Below, one piece after another: positions 45,183-54,148 of a DNA stretch of 64,000 nucleotides. The notes beneath the pieces are model-generated. The model had not been told where the DNA came from, ran no database searches, and saw nothing but the letters and a program-made list of their open reading frames with translations. How positions within the stretch are numbered: the first letter of the stretch is position 1; the number at the start of each line of letters is the position of its first letter. This DNA comes from Cohnella luojiensis (GTDB lineage: Bacteria > Bacillota > Bacilli > Paenibacillales > Paenibacillaceae). The translations under genes were made by a program, and so were the position numbers. The stretch covers positions 17,045 through 81,044 of the forward strand of contig NZ_SOMN01000022.1 in NCBI RefSeq assembly GCF_004564235.1. The letters run 5' to 3'.

Positions 45183-46538
45183 TTAGATCTTACGCGGCAG
45201 CAGAATCGAAATCGTCGTCCCGTTGCCGGGTTTGCTGTATACTTCGACGCTTCCCTCGTGAATATCGATAATCTTCTTTGCGATGGACAGACCTAACCCG
45301 CTGCCGCCCGTCGTTCTATGACGGGCTTCGTCCACGCGGTAGAAACGCTCGAACATATAAGGAATCTCGCTTTCGGGTACGCCTATGCCGTAATCGGTGA
45401 CCTCCAGCTTGATGCCGTTCTTCTGATTACGGATCCGAACATCGATCGGCTCCTTGCTATACTTTATCGCGTTATCGAGTAAGATGAGAAGCAATTGCCG
45501 GATCTTCTCCTTATCCCCTCTTATGTTCACGGAATGGGTATCGGCATGAACCCTGATTTCCCTTTGAAAGGTTTTGCCGAGTACGCTGGATAGTTCCCGT
45601 ACGATAGTGGTGACATCGAACCTGGACACGTCCAACCAATTATCCTGCTCCGCTTCCGCAAGGGTCAGCATGGACCGAATGAGATTCTGCAAGCGTTCGG
45701 TCTCCTTGGCGATCGCTTCGATCGCTTCGTCTCTCACCTCGGCATTATCTCTTCCCCATCGCTTCAACATATCCGCGTAACTGGAAATGACGGTTAGCGG
45801 CGTCTTCAACTCATGCGAAGCATCCGCAACGAAGTGTTTTTGATGCTCGATCGTCCGGTCTAGCCGATCGATCATTTGGTTGAACGCTCTTACCATCTGC
45901 TGAAGCTCTACGGATTCCTCCCGGCCGTTGAGCTTGACCCTGTAGAGCTTACCGCTGCGGTCGATCTCCCTCATCGTTTGCACCATCTGACCGATGGGTC
46001 CGGTCAATCGCGAAGTAAACCAATAAGTCCCGAAAATGGCGAATACGATCGCCCCGATGCTAGTTACGCTCAAGGCTCCGACTAGGATTTGCAAATAGCT
46101 GTCAAGCACGGTCAAACGTCGCGCTGCCTCTATCGTGCCGATCAGATGGCCTTGGTCAAAGAAGGGCACGGAAAGATACAGCACCCTTTGACCGTTAATT
46201 TGTCTTGTCTCGGATTGATTGTAAACTTGCATCTGAGGCGGGATGGAGAGAAGCTCCTCGTCCGTTCCCACCTGGTTCACGATGCGAACGTCGCCGGTTA
46301 CGATGCGCATCATTTCGTTATAGTTGTACAAGTCGCTGAGCAGCTTGGGATCTTCGAATCCCCTCATTCCTTGCTTACGCAAGGTATCGATGACCAAATC
46401 CGCCTTGTTCGTCAGCAATTGCAGTTCTCCGCGAGTCGTAACCCGAATGACGAAGAAATAAACGAAAATGTTATATAGGATTAATATAAAAATGAGCCAG
46501 AAAACCGTAAATAAAGTAAACCTGGATCTTAGGGTCAT
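45183..46538 (-). CDS. Sensor histidine kinase (ArlS/YkoH-like)
   Basis: 451 residues: two membrane helices (about 9-33 and 155-178) flanking a sensor domain, HAMP (about 178-230), HisKA with FVADASHELKTPL (about 240), and the ATP-binding domain with N-box LLILLDNAIKY, DYGIGVP and GGSGLGLSIAKKI. ATGA overlap with the response regulator gene upstream. Signal unknown; proximity to a wall hydrolase is suggestive only. Confidence 0.93.
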   Translation of the reverse strand: MTLRSRFTLFTVFWLIFILILYNIFVYFFVIRVTTRGELQLLTNKADLVIDTLRKQGMRGFEDPKLLSDLYNYNEMMRIVTGDVRIVNQVGTDEELLSIPPQMQVYNQSETRQINGQRVLYLSVPFFDQGHLIGTIEAARRLTVLDSYLQILVGALSVTSIGAIVFAIFGTYWFTSRLTGPIGQMVQTMREIDRSGKLYRVKLNGREESVELQQMVRAFNQMIDRLDRTIEHQKHFVADASHELKTPLTVISSYADMLKRWGRDNAEVRDEAIEAIAKETERLQNLIRSMLTLAEAEQDNWLDVSRFDVTTIVRELSSVLGKTFQREIRVHADTHSVNIRGDKEKIRQLLLILLDNAIKYSKEPIDVRIRNQKNGIKLEVTDYGIGVPESEIPYMFERFYRVDEARHRTTGGSGLGLSIAKKIIDIHEGSVEVYSKPGNGTTISILLPRKI

Positions 46539-47233
46539 GCATCCGGCTCCTTCAGCATGTAACCGACTCCGCGGACGGTATGAAGTAGCTTATGGCGATA
46601 GCCCTTGTCCATTTTCTGCCGCAAGTAACGTATATAGACGTCGACCACGTTCGTGTCTCCGATATATTCATAACCCCACACGTCGGACAAGATCTCGTCG
46701 CGGGTCTTTTCGCCGTTCTTATGCTTGGCCAAATAAAGGAGCAGCTCGAATTCCCTAGGCGTCAGGTCGATAGAATGGTCTTTGCGATAAACTTTGCGCG
46801 TCAGAAGCTCGATCGACAAATCGCCGATCCGCAATACGTCTTCGCTCTCCCCTTCGCGGGAAGCTTTGAAAATCCGCAGCAAGTTCCTTACCCTTGCCAG
46901 TAATTCTTCCATCGCGAACGGCTTCGTAATATAATCGTTCGCTCCGTGCTCGAATCCGCTCACCTTGTCCGGCACCGTATCCCTTGCGGTAATCAGGATA
47001 ACGGGGACTACCGCGTCATTCTGTCTTAGACGGCGCAGAACCTCGATCCCGTTAAGTTGCGGGAGCATGACGTCGAGCAGGATAAGATCCCACTCTCCGG
47101 AAGTAGCCATTTCCAGTCCTTTGCGGCCATCCGCCGCTCTTCCGACGCCGTAACCTTCATGCTCAAGCTCCAACTGCAATATCCTTGCGATTGCATCCTC
47201 GTCTTCGATGATCAATATATTTTCATTGTTCAT
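46535..47233 (-). CDS. OmpR/PhoB-family response regulator
   Basis: 232 residues from ATG 47233 (GAGGTGA five bases upstream). Receiver domain with EDED (about 9-12), phosphoacceptor Asp in LILLDVMLP (about 53) and ITKPFAMEELLARV; winged-helix DNA-binding domain with LTPREFELLLYLAKHKN and VDVYIRYLRQKMD. Partner of the kinase downstream. Confidence 0.94.
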   Translation of the reverse strand: MNNENILIIEDEDAIARILQLELEHEGYGVGRAADGRKGLEMATSGEWDLILLDVMLPQLNGIEVLRRLRQNDAVVPVILITARDTVPDKVSGFEHGANDYITKPFAMEELLARVRNLLRIFKASREGESEDVLRIGDLSIELLTRKVYRKDHSIDLTPREFELLLYLAKHKNGEKTRDEILSDVWGYEYIGDTNVVDVYIRYLRQKMDKGYRHKLLHTVRGVGYMLKEPDA

Positions 47234-47427
47234 TAAGGTCACCTCACCTATGTAATAGCCATCCTAAAGCCGCGGCTAGAATAACCAACAACCAAGGCAG
47301 ACATTTTCAAATCGCGATCAACATTAACCGATGCCTGACTATCGAATTCTCCCATGTCCATTGTAACATGAGTGTCAAAGCGATGGAAAATCGGTCGAAT
47401 GAACATACGAGCCGTATTATAAAGTCC

Positions 47428-49017
47428 TTATCGTTGTTTCATAACCGAAGGAATCCACTTATGAAACGACTCGTCGATAACGCTTGAAACCGGACTATAA
47501 GTAGGGATTCCCGTTCCGCGCCATAATGCATTCAACATGACTTCGCTTGGGAGTTCGGGCAAATATACGTCCGGTTTCGCAGGGAACAAAGAATGCCATT
47601 GTTTTCGGTCCGGAAACGGTTGGTCGCGATTGGCGATCCATACGCTTCGAACACGATGTTGTCTAGCTTGCCGTTGCAGCTCCATGCAAGCGGACTGTCT
47701 TCGCGTTGTCCACTTGCTCGGATAACAATCCGCCACTAACCCGATGTGATCCACCGTTCGCACGATCCAACCGATGTTATCCCTTAGGTCGGATCTGCCG
47801 GATACATCTAATAGGACGATTGGTACGCCTAATCTTCTTAGCCACTCGGCAAATTCTCTTTCGGGTATCCGACTGACGGTTTCGTTAGGATTTAAGGGGT
47901 AATAGGCAGCATGACCGTGACGCCAAACCGGAAACGCAGCTTGCTGCCCATAAGCCTGCGCGTAAAGGGCTCCCTTGGGCATTCGGCTCGAGCCATCCAA
48001 TAAGGCGTATATTTCCGGTTCGTTACCCGGACACTCGACCACTGCATGGGCGATCCCCCGTCTCCATAGAGACGAGGATAGAGCAAGCGTGGCGAAAGTT
48101 GCGCCGGCCCCCGGATAAGCGGAGGTAATTGCGATTACGGATACTTTATCCGTGATCTCATTATCCCTTGCACAGGATGATGACCGATAGATGCGCGGTG
48201 AACCTTCTTGAATGGATTTCAGCTCTGCGGATAGATCATACGCCGTTTGCGGTCGCTTCTCCGGATCATTCTCCAACATTCGCTCCAATATCTTGATGAA
48301 TTCCGCCGGAACATCGGATTGAAGATCCCTCTTCAGACCGCCTCTTTGCTTATAAGCGAAGAGTCCTCCCGATAATAAGTGATAGGCGAACGCACCTAAA
48401 CCGTATATATCCGTACGACGATCGGATTGTTCCCCGCGCAGCTGCTCGGGAGCGGCGAAACCCGGCGTCCCCAATTGAAGAGTATCGCTAAGCCCCTCCT
48501 CCCGATAACGGCGGGCGATCCCGAAATCAACGAGAATCGCTCTATTTTGCCTGTCTAACAATACGTTTGAAGGCTTAAGGTCACGAAAAACGATTGGCGG
48601 ATTCTGGGCATGCAGATACACCAGCACATCGCATAAATCTGCCATTACGGATAGCACCAACGCATAAGCAAGCTTGAAGCCATAGCGTTCGAATCGTTCC
48701 GCGACCGAATCTCCCGCGATATAATCCATCACGATACAAGTCACTCCGTCGGCATCGGGCGGATAATAATCGACGATCGCCGGGAGGTTCGGATGGTCTA
48801 ACTCGCTCAGCATCTGCGCCTCCGGCAGGAAGGTTCTCCGTTCATCCGGCAACGGGCGAGTCAGCTTGAGCGCACGATGTTTGCCTCCTACTCGTATGTC
48901 CTCCGCTAGATAAACGCGCCCCATGCCTCCCTTCCCGATCGGCATGACGATCCGATACCGTTCTCCGTACAATTGTCCCGGCGTAAGCTCCAACCCTGCT
49001 AGACGATGATCCTCCAA
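47428..49017 (-). CDS. Soluble Ser/Thr protein kinase fused to a degenerate P-loop (MinD/CpaE-like) domain
   Basis: 529 residues from TTG 49017 (AGAGGGG seven bases upstream; a GTG at 49062 lies in the previous terminator). Kinase domain 17-270: glycine loop IGKGGMG (27-33), Lys51, FRDLKPSN (144-151; HRD written as FRD), DFG (164-166), APE (189-191). From about 290 a second domain starts VSVIAITSAYPGAGATFATL, like MinD/CpaE ATPases but without the Walker A lysine. No membrane segment or PASTA repeats. Role unknown; it could phosphorylate partners of a septum/pilus-type ATPase. Confidence 0.8.
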   Translation of the reverse strand: MEDHRLAGLELTPGQLYGERYRIVMPIGKGGMGRVYLAEDIRVGGKHRALKLTRPLPDERRTFLPEAQMLSELDHPNLPAIVDYYPPDADGVTCIVMDYIAGDSVAERFERYGFKLAYALVLSVMADLCDVLVYLHAQNPPIVFRDLKPSNVLLDRQNRAILVDFGIARRYREEGLSDTLQLGTPGFAAPEQLRGEQSDRRTDIYGLGAFAYHLLSGGLFAYKQRGGLKRDLQSDVPAEFIKILERMLENDPEKRPQTAYDLSAELKSIQEGSPRIYRSSSCARDNEITDKVSVIAITSAYPGAGATFATLALSSSLWRRGIAHAVVECPGNEPEIYALLDGSSRMPKGALYAQAYGQQAAFPVWRHGHAAYYPLNPNETVSRIPEREFAEWLRRLGVPIVLLDVSGRSDLRDNIGWIVRTVDHIGLVADCYPSKWTTRRQSACMELQRQARQHRVRSVWIANRDQPFPDRKQWHSLFPAKPDVYLPELPSEVMLNALWRGTGIPTYSPVSSVIDESFHKWIPSVMKQR

Positions 49018-49046
49018 TGCGATTCCCCTCTCTTGGACAAGAATAT

Positions 49047-49103
49047 AAAAAAACCGCACCACGGTACGAAGCCCAGATTGCGCAAGGCTCCGACCGGATG
49101 CGG
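49047..49103 (-). terminator. Terminator of the repair operon
   Basis: CCGCAtCCGGT...ACCGtggTGCGG with inner AGCC/GGCT, then TTTTTTTT on the minus strand. It lies after the methyltransferase gene. Confidence 0.75.
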
Positions 49104-49126
49104 GATGCTTTCCCGTATTGGACGCG

Positions 49127-50149
49127 TTATTTCCTTTTCACCCACATTGTAACTTCTTCCCGGTTGTGAAACAACTGCTTTACCTTGCGAATGTCGAATT
49201 CATGCCCGTAATCTTCCATTAGATCGTTAATACTCTGGAACGGTTTACGATACATGAGCTTAAGCGTGATGATACCTGACCCGCCGGCCGATAGAACGGG
49301 CGCTAATTCGGAGACGATTCTCGCCGTATGGTGAGGATCCCAGCTCATGTCGCATACCAGGAGATCGAACGAACCGGGGGCGAACGACACGTCCGCCGCA
49401 TTAGATCTTATATGCCTAAGCCTCGGATGCAACTCCAAGGAAGGATCCATCTCCGCGGGATCGACTGCGGTTACCTTCAAGCCTCTCTCCAGCAATACGG
49501 ACGTCCAGCCGCCGGGAGCGGCGCCAAGGTCGAGCGCGTTCGAGAACCGATCGAGCGGTAATTTAAAAGCCCGCTCGGCCTCAAGCAGCTTGAATGCCGC
49601 CCGGGAGATCAGCTCTTCGTCTTTACGGAAGCGAACGGCCCCGCCAGGCCAGTCAGACAGGTTGTCGCGCGGAAGCGAGCAGCCCAAGTAGAGTTTCTTC
49701 TTGGACGCATAGACCGAAAGGATCCAATCCGCATCCCGGGCTGCCGGTTCCCCTCCAAGCCGTTCGATAACCGGAACGATAACGTCTCTTCCTTCCGCGG
49801 AAGCAAACGGGAACGGGCTCCCCTGTTCTTTGCGGACCTGTATTGCAATCTTCTTGCCTTTAACCCGGTCGTTTAGCGTCTCCGCATATTCCCGTAACGT
49901 CGCCGCGGTCTCGTCCGGGTTATTCATGACGTCGTACTCCGCTTCGATCGGGAACATGTGCCTTAGGAAGATCGGCTCATCGCGCCGCAGATCCTTAAGC
50001 AATTGTTCGGGATCGAAATCCCCGGTCGTGAACGAGAACGTTTCCCCTGGCGCTAGTCCGGAAACTTTAGTCCCTCGAATTCGTCTGCGCAATTCCTCCA
50101 TCGCGTAAGGCGCGAATCCCGGATTCGCCGTTGCAACATAAGTAATCAT
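49127..50149 (-). CDS. FtsJ/RlmM-like SAM-dependent RNA methyltransferase
   Basis: 340 residues from ATG 50149 (AAGGTGGA six bases upstream). N-terminal THUMP-like region (1-180), then a Rossmann methyltransferase with DLGAAPGGWTSVL (SAM binding, about 205) and LLVCDMSWDPH near 270, ending in a KLMYRKPFQS lysine region. Resembles RlmM, which methylates 2'-O of 23S rRNA. Overlaps the ABC ATPase gene by ATGA. Last gene of the repair run. Confidence 0.82.
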   Translation of the reverse strand: MITYVATANPGFAPYAMEELRRRIRGTKVSGLAPGETFSFTTGDFDPEQLLKDLRRDEPIFLRHMFPIEAEYDVMNNPDETAATLREYAETLNDRVKGKKIAIQVRKEQGSPFPFASAEGRDVIVPVIERLGGEPAARDADWILSVYASKKKLYLGCSLPRDNLSDWPGGAVRFRKDEELISRAAFKLLEAERAFKLPLDRFSNALDLGAAPGGWTSVLLERGLKVTAVDPAEMDPSLELHPRLRHIRSNAADVSFAPGSFDLLVCDMSWDPHHTARIVSELAPVLSAGGSGIITLKLMYRKPFQSINDLMEDYGHEFDIRKVKQLFHNREEVTMWVKRK

Positions 50150-50925
50150 TGTCGTTCCACCTTCCCGACCTCGATCCACGGCCGGTCATCCTTCCATCTG
50201 ATCTCGAGCGGAAGGTCGTAAGCAAGCTGCAGTTTTTCCGGCGTAAGCACGTCCCGCTTCAGTCCCGAAGCTATCAATTGCCCCTCCGACATCAGTGCCA
50301 CGTGCGTGAATAGAGGTACGATTTCTTCGATATGATGCGTTACGTACAGCATGGACAAGTTATGGGAAGATAACTCGGATAAGGCATAAAGAAACTTCTC
50401 GCGTTCATAGAGATCGAGTCCCGCGCATGGTTCGTCCAATATTAGCAGCTCCGGTGAGGCCATCATCGTGCGAGCCAACAACGCCTTCTTGCGCTCTCCC
50501 TGGGATAAGGTTCCGAACGGCTGCTCAGCGAGCGATCTTAGTCCGACTCGATCCAGTTCCAAGTACGCACGCTCGCGGACCTCTTCCGGCACCTCCTCGT
50601 AAAACCTTAAATAAGCAAAAGCTCCGCTCCCTACGATTTCCCATAACGGATCGCGAAGCGTCATTTTCTCGATAAGCGCCGGACTTATGTAACCGATCCT
50701 CTTGCGTATTTCCCTTACGTCGACCTGACCGAAACGTTTACCTAACACATCAATCGTGCCGGAGGTAGGGAACAAATATCCCGTAACCATCTCCAGTAAC
50801 GTGGATTTGCCGCAACCGTTACGGCCAAGAAGCGTCCATTGCTCTCCCGGTTTCACGCGCAGATCGACGCCGCGAAGAATTTCCCGGTCTCCCCGGCGGA
50901 ACGTCAAACCTTGTAAATGTATCAT
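50146..50925 (-). CDS. ABC ATPase (YlmA-like)
   Basis: 259 residues. Walker A GRNGCGKST (38-46), signature LSQGERKKALLAR, Walker B LLILDEPCAGLD, switch His VTHHIEEI. Resembles B. subtilis YlmA and ModF-type soluble ATPases that lack a neighbouring permease. Tightly overlapped with both neighbours (ATGA each side). Confidence 0.85.
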   Translation of the reverse strand: MIHLQGLTFRRGDREILRGVDLRVKPGEQWTLLGRNGCGKSTLLEMVTGYLFPTSGTIDVLGKRFGQVDVREIRKRIGYISPALIEKMTLRDPLWEIVGSGAFAYLRFYEEVPEEVRERAYLELDRVGLRSLAEQPFGTLSQGERKKALLARTMMASPELLILDEPCAGLDLYEREKFLYALSELSSHNLSMLYVTHHIEEIVPLFTHVALMSEGQLIASGLKRDVLTPEKLQLAYDLPLEIRWKDDRPWIEVGKVERQ

Positions 50926-51242
50926 TGCCTATCCCTCTCGCTTCTCAGTATTTCCACTAATTCCGTAACGGATGGGAAACGATATTGTTTAGTCCAAGAT
51001 CCGTTCTTGCGCTTGATCATTAGGCATGGCACGCTCTCGATCTGGAATTTCTGCGCCAAGTCCGGCATGACGTTAATGTTCGCGGACATCAGCTCTACTT
51101 CGGGAACGATTTCCGCAGCAACCGCGAGCATGCGCCTGGCCGCTAAGCACGTTCCGCATAGCGGCGTATGGACGAACAACGCGAACGGCGCCGGGGTAAA
51201 CGTCCATTCCCGTTTCCACTCCGTCGGCTCCCACTCACGCAT
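50922..51242 (-). CDS. Thioredoxin-like protein
   Basis: 106 residues with an active-site CGTC (TPLCGTCLAARRML, about 31-34) and cis-Pro in SVPCLMIKR. A small thiol-disulfide protein. The ATG lies eight bases inside the upstream cREC gene; the stop overlaps the ABC gene. Confidence 0.85.
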   Translation of the reverse strand: MREWEPTEWKREWTFTPAPFALFVHTPLCGTCLAARRMLAVAAEIVPEVELMSANINVMPDLAQKFQIESVPCLMIKRKNGSWTKQYRFPSVTELVEILRSERDRQ

Positions 51243-51582
51243 GGCCGGTGTCCTTCGCGGCAGCCGCTTCCAGAACGGCGGCCGGCATCGGCCCGTCGTG
51301 AATCGTTACGCCCTGCGGATTCGCCGCCCTCAGATCGCTCACCATCTGCGCCCTGCCCATTAAGCTGGAAGAGTGGACGTAAACCTGCTTCGGATATTTA
51401 CCGCTTGCGATAATTCCTTGCACGACGGCAAGGCCATTCGGTTCGCGGAAGCCCAATTCGAAATCGAGCGACAGAACGTTGACCTCGTTCGCGGACAGGA
51501 GCAGCAGGCACTCCTCTGCCGATCGTGCCGCAACGAACCCTCTCGGGCATGGCCTCATGTCGTCTAAGTAAACGTTGATCAT
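51235..51582 (-). CDS. Cyclic-phosphate processing receiver-like (cREC) protein
   Basis: 115 residues. MINVYLDDMRPCPRGF (LDDxRxxP) and LSLDFELGF are the receiver-like acidic and Asp positions, with the VHSSSLMGRAQM segment. Stand-alone receiver domains of this kind were proposed to act on cyclic phosphate ends in nucleic-acid pathways; the family function is not settled. In an operon with nucleic-acid repair genes. Confidence 0.7.
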   Translation of the reverse strand: MINVYLDDMRPCPRGFVAARSAEECLLLLSANEVNVLSLDFELGFREPNGLAVVQGIIASGKYPKQVYVHSSSLMGRAQMVSDLRAANPQGVTIHDGPMPAAVLEAAAAKDTGHA

Positions 51583-51611
51583 AGAATTGCCTCCCCCGAC
51601 AACTACAACGA

Positions 51612-52442
51612 CTATTCATTCCATTGCTGGATGAGTTTTAGTTGATCCCGGTGCGTTCCATCCTCGCCAGCGGGCGTTTCCAACAGGAGCGGAACATCTG
51701 CCAGCTCCGGCGTTCCAATAACCTCTTTCATGCCGTCACGCCCAATCCAGCCTTCCCCGATAGCGGCATGGCGATCTTTCAAGGAACCCGAAGCATATCG
51801 GGAATCGTTCAGATGGACCGCACGGACGTACTCCCAGAATCCGATCTTCCTCGCGCGTTCAGTGAAGCTTGACCAATCTCCATGCCGCCATTCGCCGCTT
51901 GCGTAGAGGTGGCAAGTATCCAAGCAAAACCCTACCTTCTCGGGCGACTCGACGAGAGATCGGATTTGCATGAGTTCCTCAGGAGTCGTTCCCATCGGTC
52001 CATGATCGCCTGCCAGATTCTCCAGCAGAATCTGCGCATGTCCATTCCAAAGCCTCGTAACGCTATTAATCCATTGTATGATATTTCGATATCCTTGCAA
52101 CGGGTCTTTCCCTTTGTAATGCCCGAAATGGACGACGACCCCGATAGAACCGCAAGCTTCGGCGATCTCCAGATCGTTCAGCGTACTCAGCGCCATCCGT
52201 TGCGCCGGTTCCCCCTCGGATGCCGGATTCACGGGATAGGGTCCATGTCCGATCGACAGAACATCGTTACCTCTGCACCACTCCGCGCATTTCCTCGCAT
52301 CGGTTCCGTTGAAAGTTTTCGTTTCCAGCGTTCGGGGATTTTTCGGAAAATATTGATAAGCCTTTCCGCCGATGGCAACCGCGTATTCCGCTGCCTTGAG
52401 ATATCCATGCCTCGTGCTGACGTGACTGCCGACTCGAGTCAT
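51612..52442 (-). CDS. nfo: Deoxyribonuclease IV (AP endonuclease)
   Basis: 276 residues from ATG 52442, where the family begins (TRVGSHVS). Metal ligands: His in VVHFGHYKG, Glu in ILLENLAG, FCLDTCHLYASG, HLNDSRYASGS and the final LLLETPAG. Cuts DNA at abasic sites left by a glycosylase. It shares one base with the stop of the upstream Fpg/Nei gene (TAATG), so glycosylase and AP endonuclease are translationally coupled. Confidence 0.95.
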   Translation of the reverse strand: MTRVGSHVSTRHGYLKAAEYAVAIGGKAYQYFPKNPRTLETKTFNGTDARKCAEWCRGNDVLSIGHGPYPVNPASEGEPAQRMALSTLNDLEIAEACGSIGVVVHFGHYKGKDPLQGYRNIIQWINSVTRLWNGHAQILLENLAGDHGPMGTTPEELMQIRSLVESPEKVGFCLDTCHLYASGEWRHGDWSSFTERARKIGFWEYVRAVHLNDSRYASGSLKDRHAAIGEGWIGRDGMKEVIGTPELADVPLLLETPAGEDGTHRDQLKLIQQWNE

Positions 52443-53260
52443 TACGAATCCTTCTGGCAATTCGGGCAGTAGAACATTTTGCGCCCCGTTAACGTCTCGA
52501 ACTTGATCGGAGTTCCGCACACGAGACACGGCTCATCCTTGCGGTCGTAGACGCGACATTGATCGTTGTATCCGCCGGTCAACGTATCGTCCGGAGTCAA
52601 CGGATGCTCCATGTATCCGCCCACTTCCTTCGCTTCCACCAGCACTTTGCGAATGGAGTTATACAGGCGTTCTACCGAAGCGGAATCCAAGCTGCTGGCC
52701 GCAGCCGCGGGGTGCAGCTTCGCATCGAAGCAAATTTCGTCGCTATAACAATTTCCGATGCCCGCCAAGAACCGCTGATCGGTTAAAGTCGTTTTCAGCT
52801 TTCCTTTTTTTCCGGATAACCGTTTCCCGAAAGCCTCCAGAGTCAATCTCGAATCGAAGGGATCCGGACCAAGCTCCTTCATTTCCTCGAGGGCGGCTTT
52901 CGCCGTAATCCGGTGAAGATACCCAAGGCGCAATCCTCCGAAGAAAAGCGAATTTCCGTCCCCGAAACGGAGTATGACTTGAAAGTGACTATCCTTCTTC
53001 GGTCCTTGCTCGCCGTAAGCAAGCCATCCCCCAAGCATGAGGTGCAAATGGAGACGGTGTCCGTCGTCAAGATGGAACAGAAGATGCTTGCCTTTGCGTT
53101 CCACGAACAGAATGGTTCGACCCCTAAGGGCCGACTCGAACGCTTCGATGGGTTCGTTAATCGTTTTTGCTCGGTTAACCGTCACGCCGGTTATTCTTTG
53201 TCCGCATAACAGCGGGGATAGTTGTGAACGGTAATGCTCCATTTCCGGTAATTCCGGCAT
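52442..53260 (-). CDS. Fpg/Nei-family DNA glycosylase
   Basis: 272 residues from ATG 53260, giving the required Pro2-Glu3 N-terminus (MPELPE). Lys58 corresponds to the beta-strand Lys of Fpg; C-terminal zinc finger CLVCG...YCPNC. The region matching HLGMSG of MutM reads HLMLGG, so the intercalating Met is Leu. Likely removes oxidised bases but may differ from MutM in specificity. Coupled to nfo. Confidence 0.88.
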   Translation of the reverse strand: MPELPEMEHYRSQLSPLLCGQRITGVTVNRAKTINEPIEAFESALRGRTILFVERKGKHLLFHLDDGHRLHLHLMLGGWLAYGEQGPKKDSHFQVILRFGDGNSLFFGGLRLGYLHRITAKAALEEMKELGPDPFDSRLTLEAFGKRLSGKKGKLKTTLTDQRFLAGIGNCYSDEICFDAKLHPAAAASSLDSASVERLYNSIRKVLVEAKEVGGYMEHPLTPDDTLTGGYNDQCRVYDRKDEPCLVCGTPIKFETLTGRKMFYCPNCQKDS

Positions 53261-53298
53261 TTGTCTTCTTCCCTTCTGCTCATCCATACCTGATTGCC

Positions 53299-54141
53299 TT
53301 ACTTAAGTATATCACTAAGAATGACTTCTAATTGTTCCGGTCCCGCGCACACGGCGTCCGGCGTCACTCCGGCCGAGGAGCAGTGCTCCCGCCAGTTGTC
53401 CGCGGTGCATAAGCCCGTCAGAACGAGAACGGAAGGACAACCCGCATCGCGGGCGGCCGCAAGATCCGTGTATGGATTATCGCCGATCACCCATGTTTTC
53501 TCCGGAGAAACTCCCGCTAACTTCAGGGAATAATCCATTAGAATGCGGGATGGCTTACCGATGATAATCGGTTCTATTCCGGTTGCCGCTTGCAGAATGG
53601 CCCCGATGCTCCCCGCTCCGGGGATGAATCCTCCGTCCACAGGCAGGAGACGATCCGGGTTCGTTTGTACGAAGACGGCACCGTTCAGTAGATGCTTCAC
53701 GGCTTTCGTCAATTGCTCGTAAGTCAGTTTGCGATCAAGCCCCTGCACGACCAAATCTGCCTTCCTGCCATCCGGTGCACCTTCTAACAGGGAGAGACCC
53801 TCATTCTCGAGAGCTTCTATTAAACCACGCTCGCCAATGACGTAAGTATCGGCTCCGGGGTAATGCATCCGTACATAATAGGCAGCCGCCAACGCGGATG
53901 TGACGATTGCTTCTTCTTTGGCGGGAATTCCCATCGCAAGTAAATGCTCTACAACTTCCATAGGCGTTCTTGTTGAATTATTGGTCACATATAGGCATGG
54001 TATTCCTCTGCGCTCAAGAGAGGCGATCAACCGGTCAGCTCCCGGAATGGCTTCATTCCCGCGGTATAACGTGCCGTCCAGGTCGAACAATAGAGCTTCC
54101 GGCGATGGGTGGTTATTAAGATGGTTGAGCATGAAAGTCAT
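53299..54141 (-). CDS. HAD hydrolase, NagD-like
   Basis: 280 residues. Motif I LLFDLDGTLYRGNE (about 18-31), VTNNSTRTP (motif II, near 53), Lys in IIGKPSRILMD and motif III WVIGDNPYTDLAAARDAG. Phosphatase of nucleotides or sugar phosphates in this subfamily. Between mrfB (7 bp away) and the glycosylase gene. Confidence 0.87.
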   Translation of the reverse strand: MTFMLNHLNNHPSPEALLFDLDGTLYRGNEAIPGADRLIASLERRGIPCLYVTNNSTRTPMEVVEHLLAMGIPAKEEAIVTSALAAAYYVRMHYPGADTYVIGERGLIEALENEGLSLLEGAPDGRKADLVVQGLDRKLTYEQLTKAVKHLLNGAVFVQTNPDRLLPVDGGFIPGAGSIGAILQAATGIEPIIIGKPSRILMDYSLKLAGVSPEKTWVIGDNPYTDLAAARDAGCPSVLVLTGLCTADNWREHCSSAGVTPDAVCAGPEQLEVILSDILK

Positions 54142-54148
54142 TATGCGC

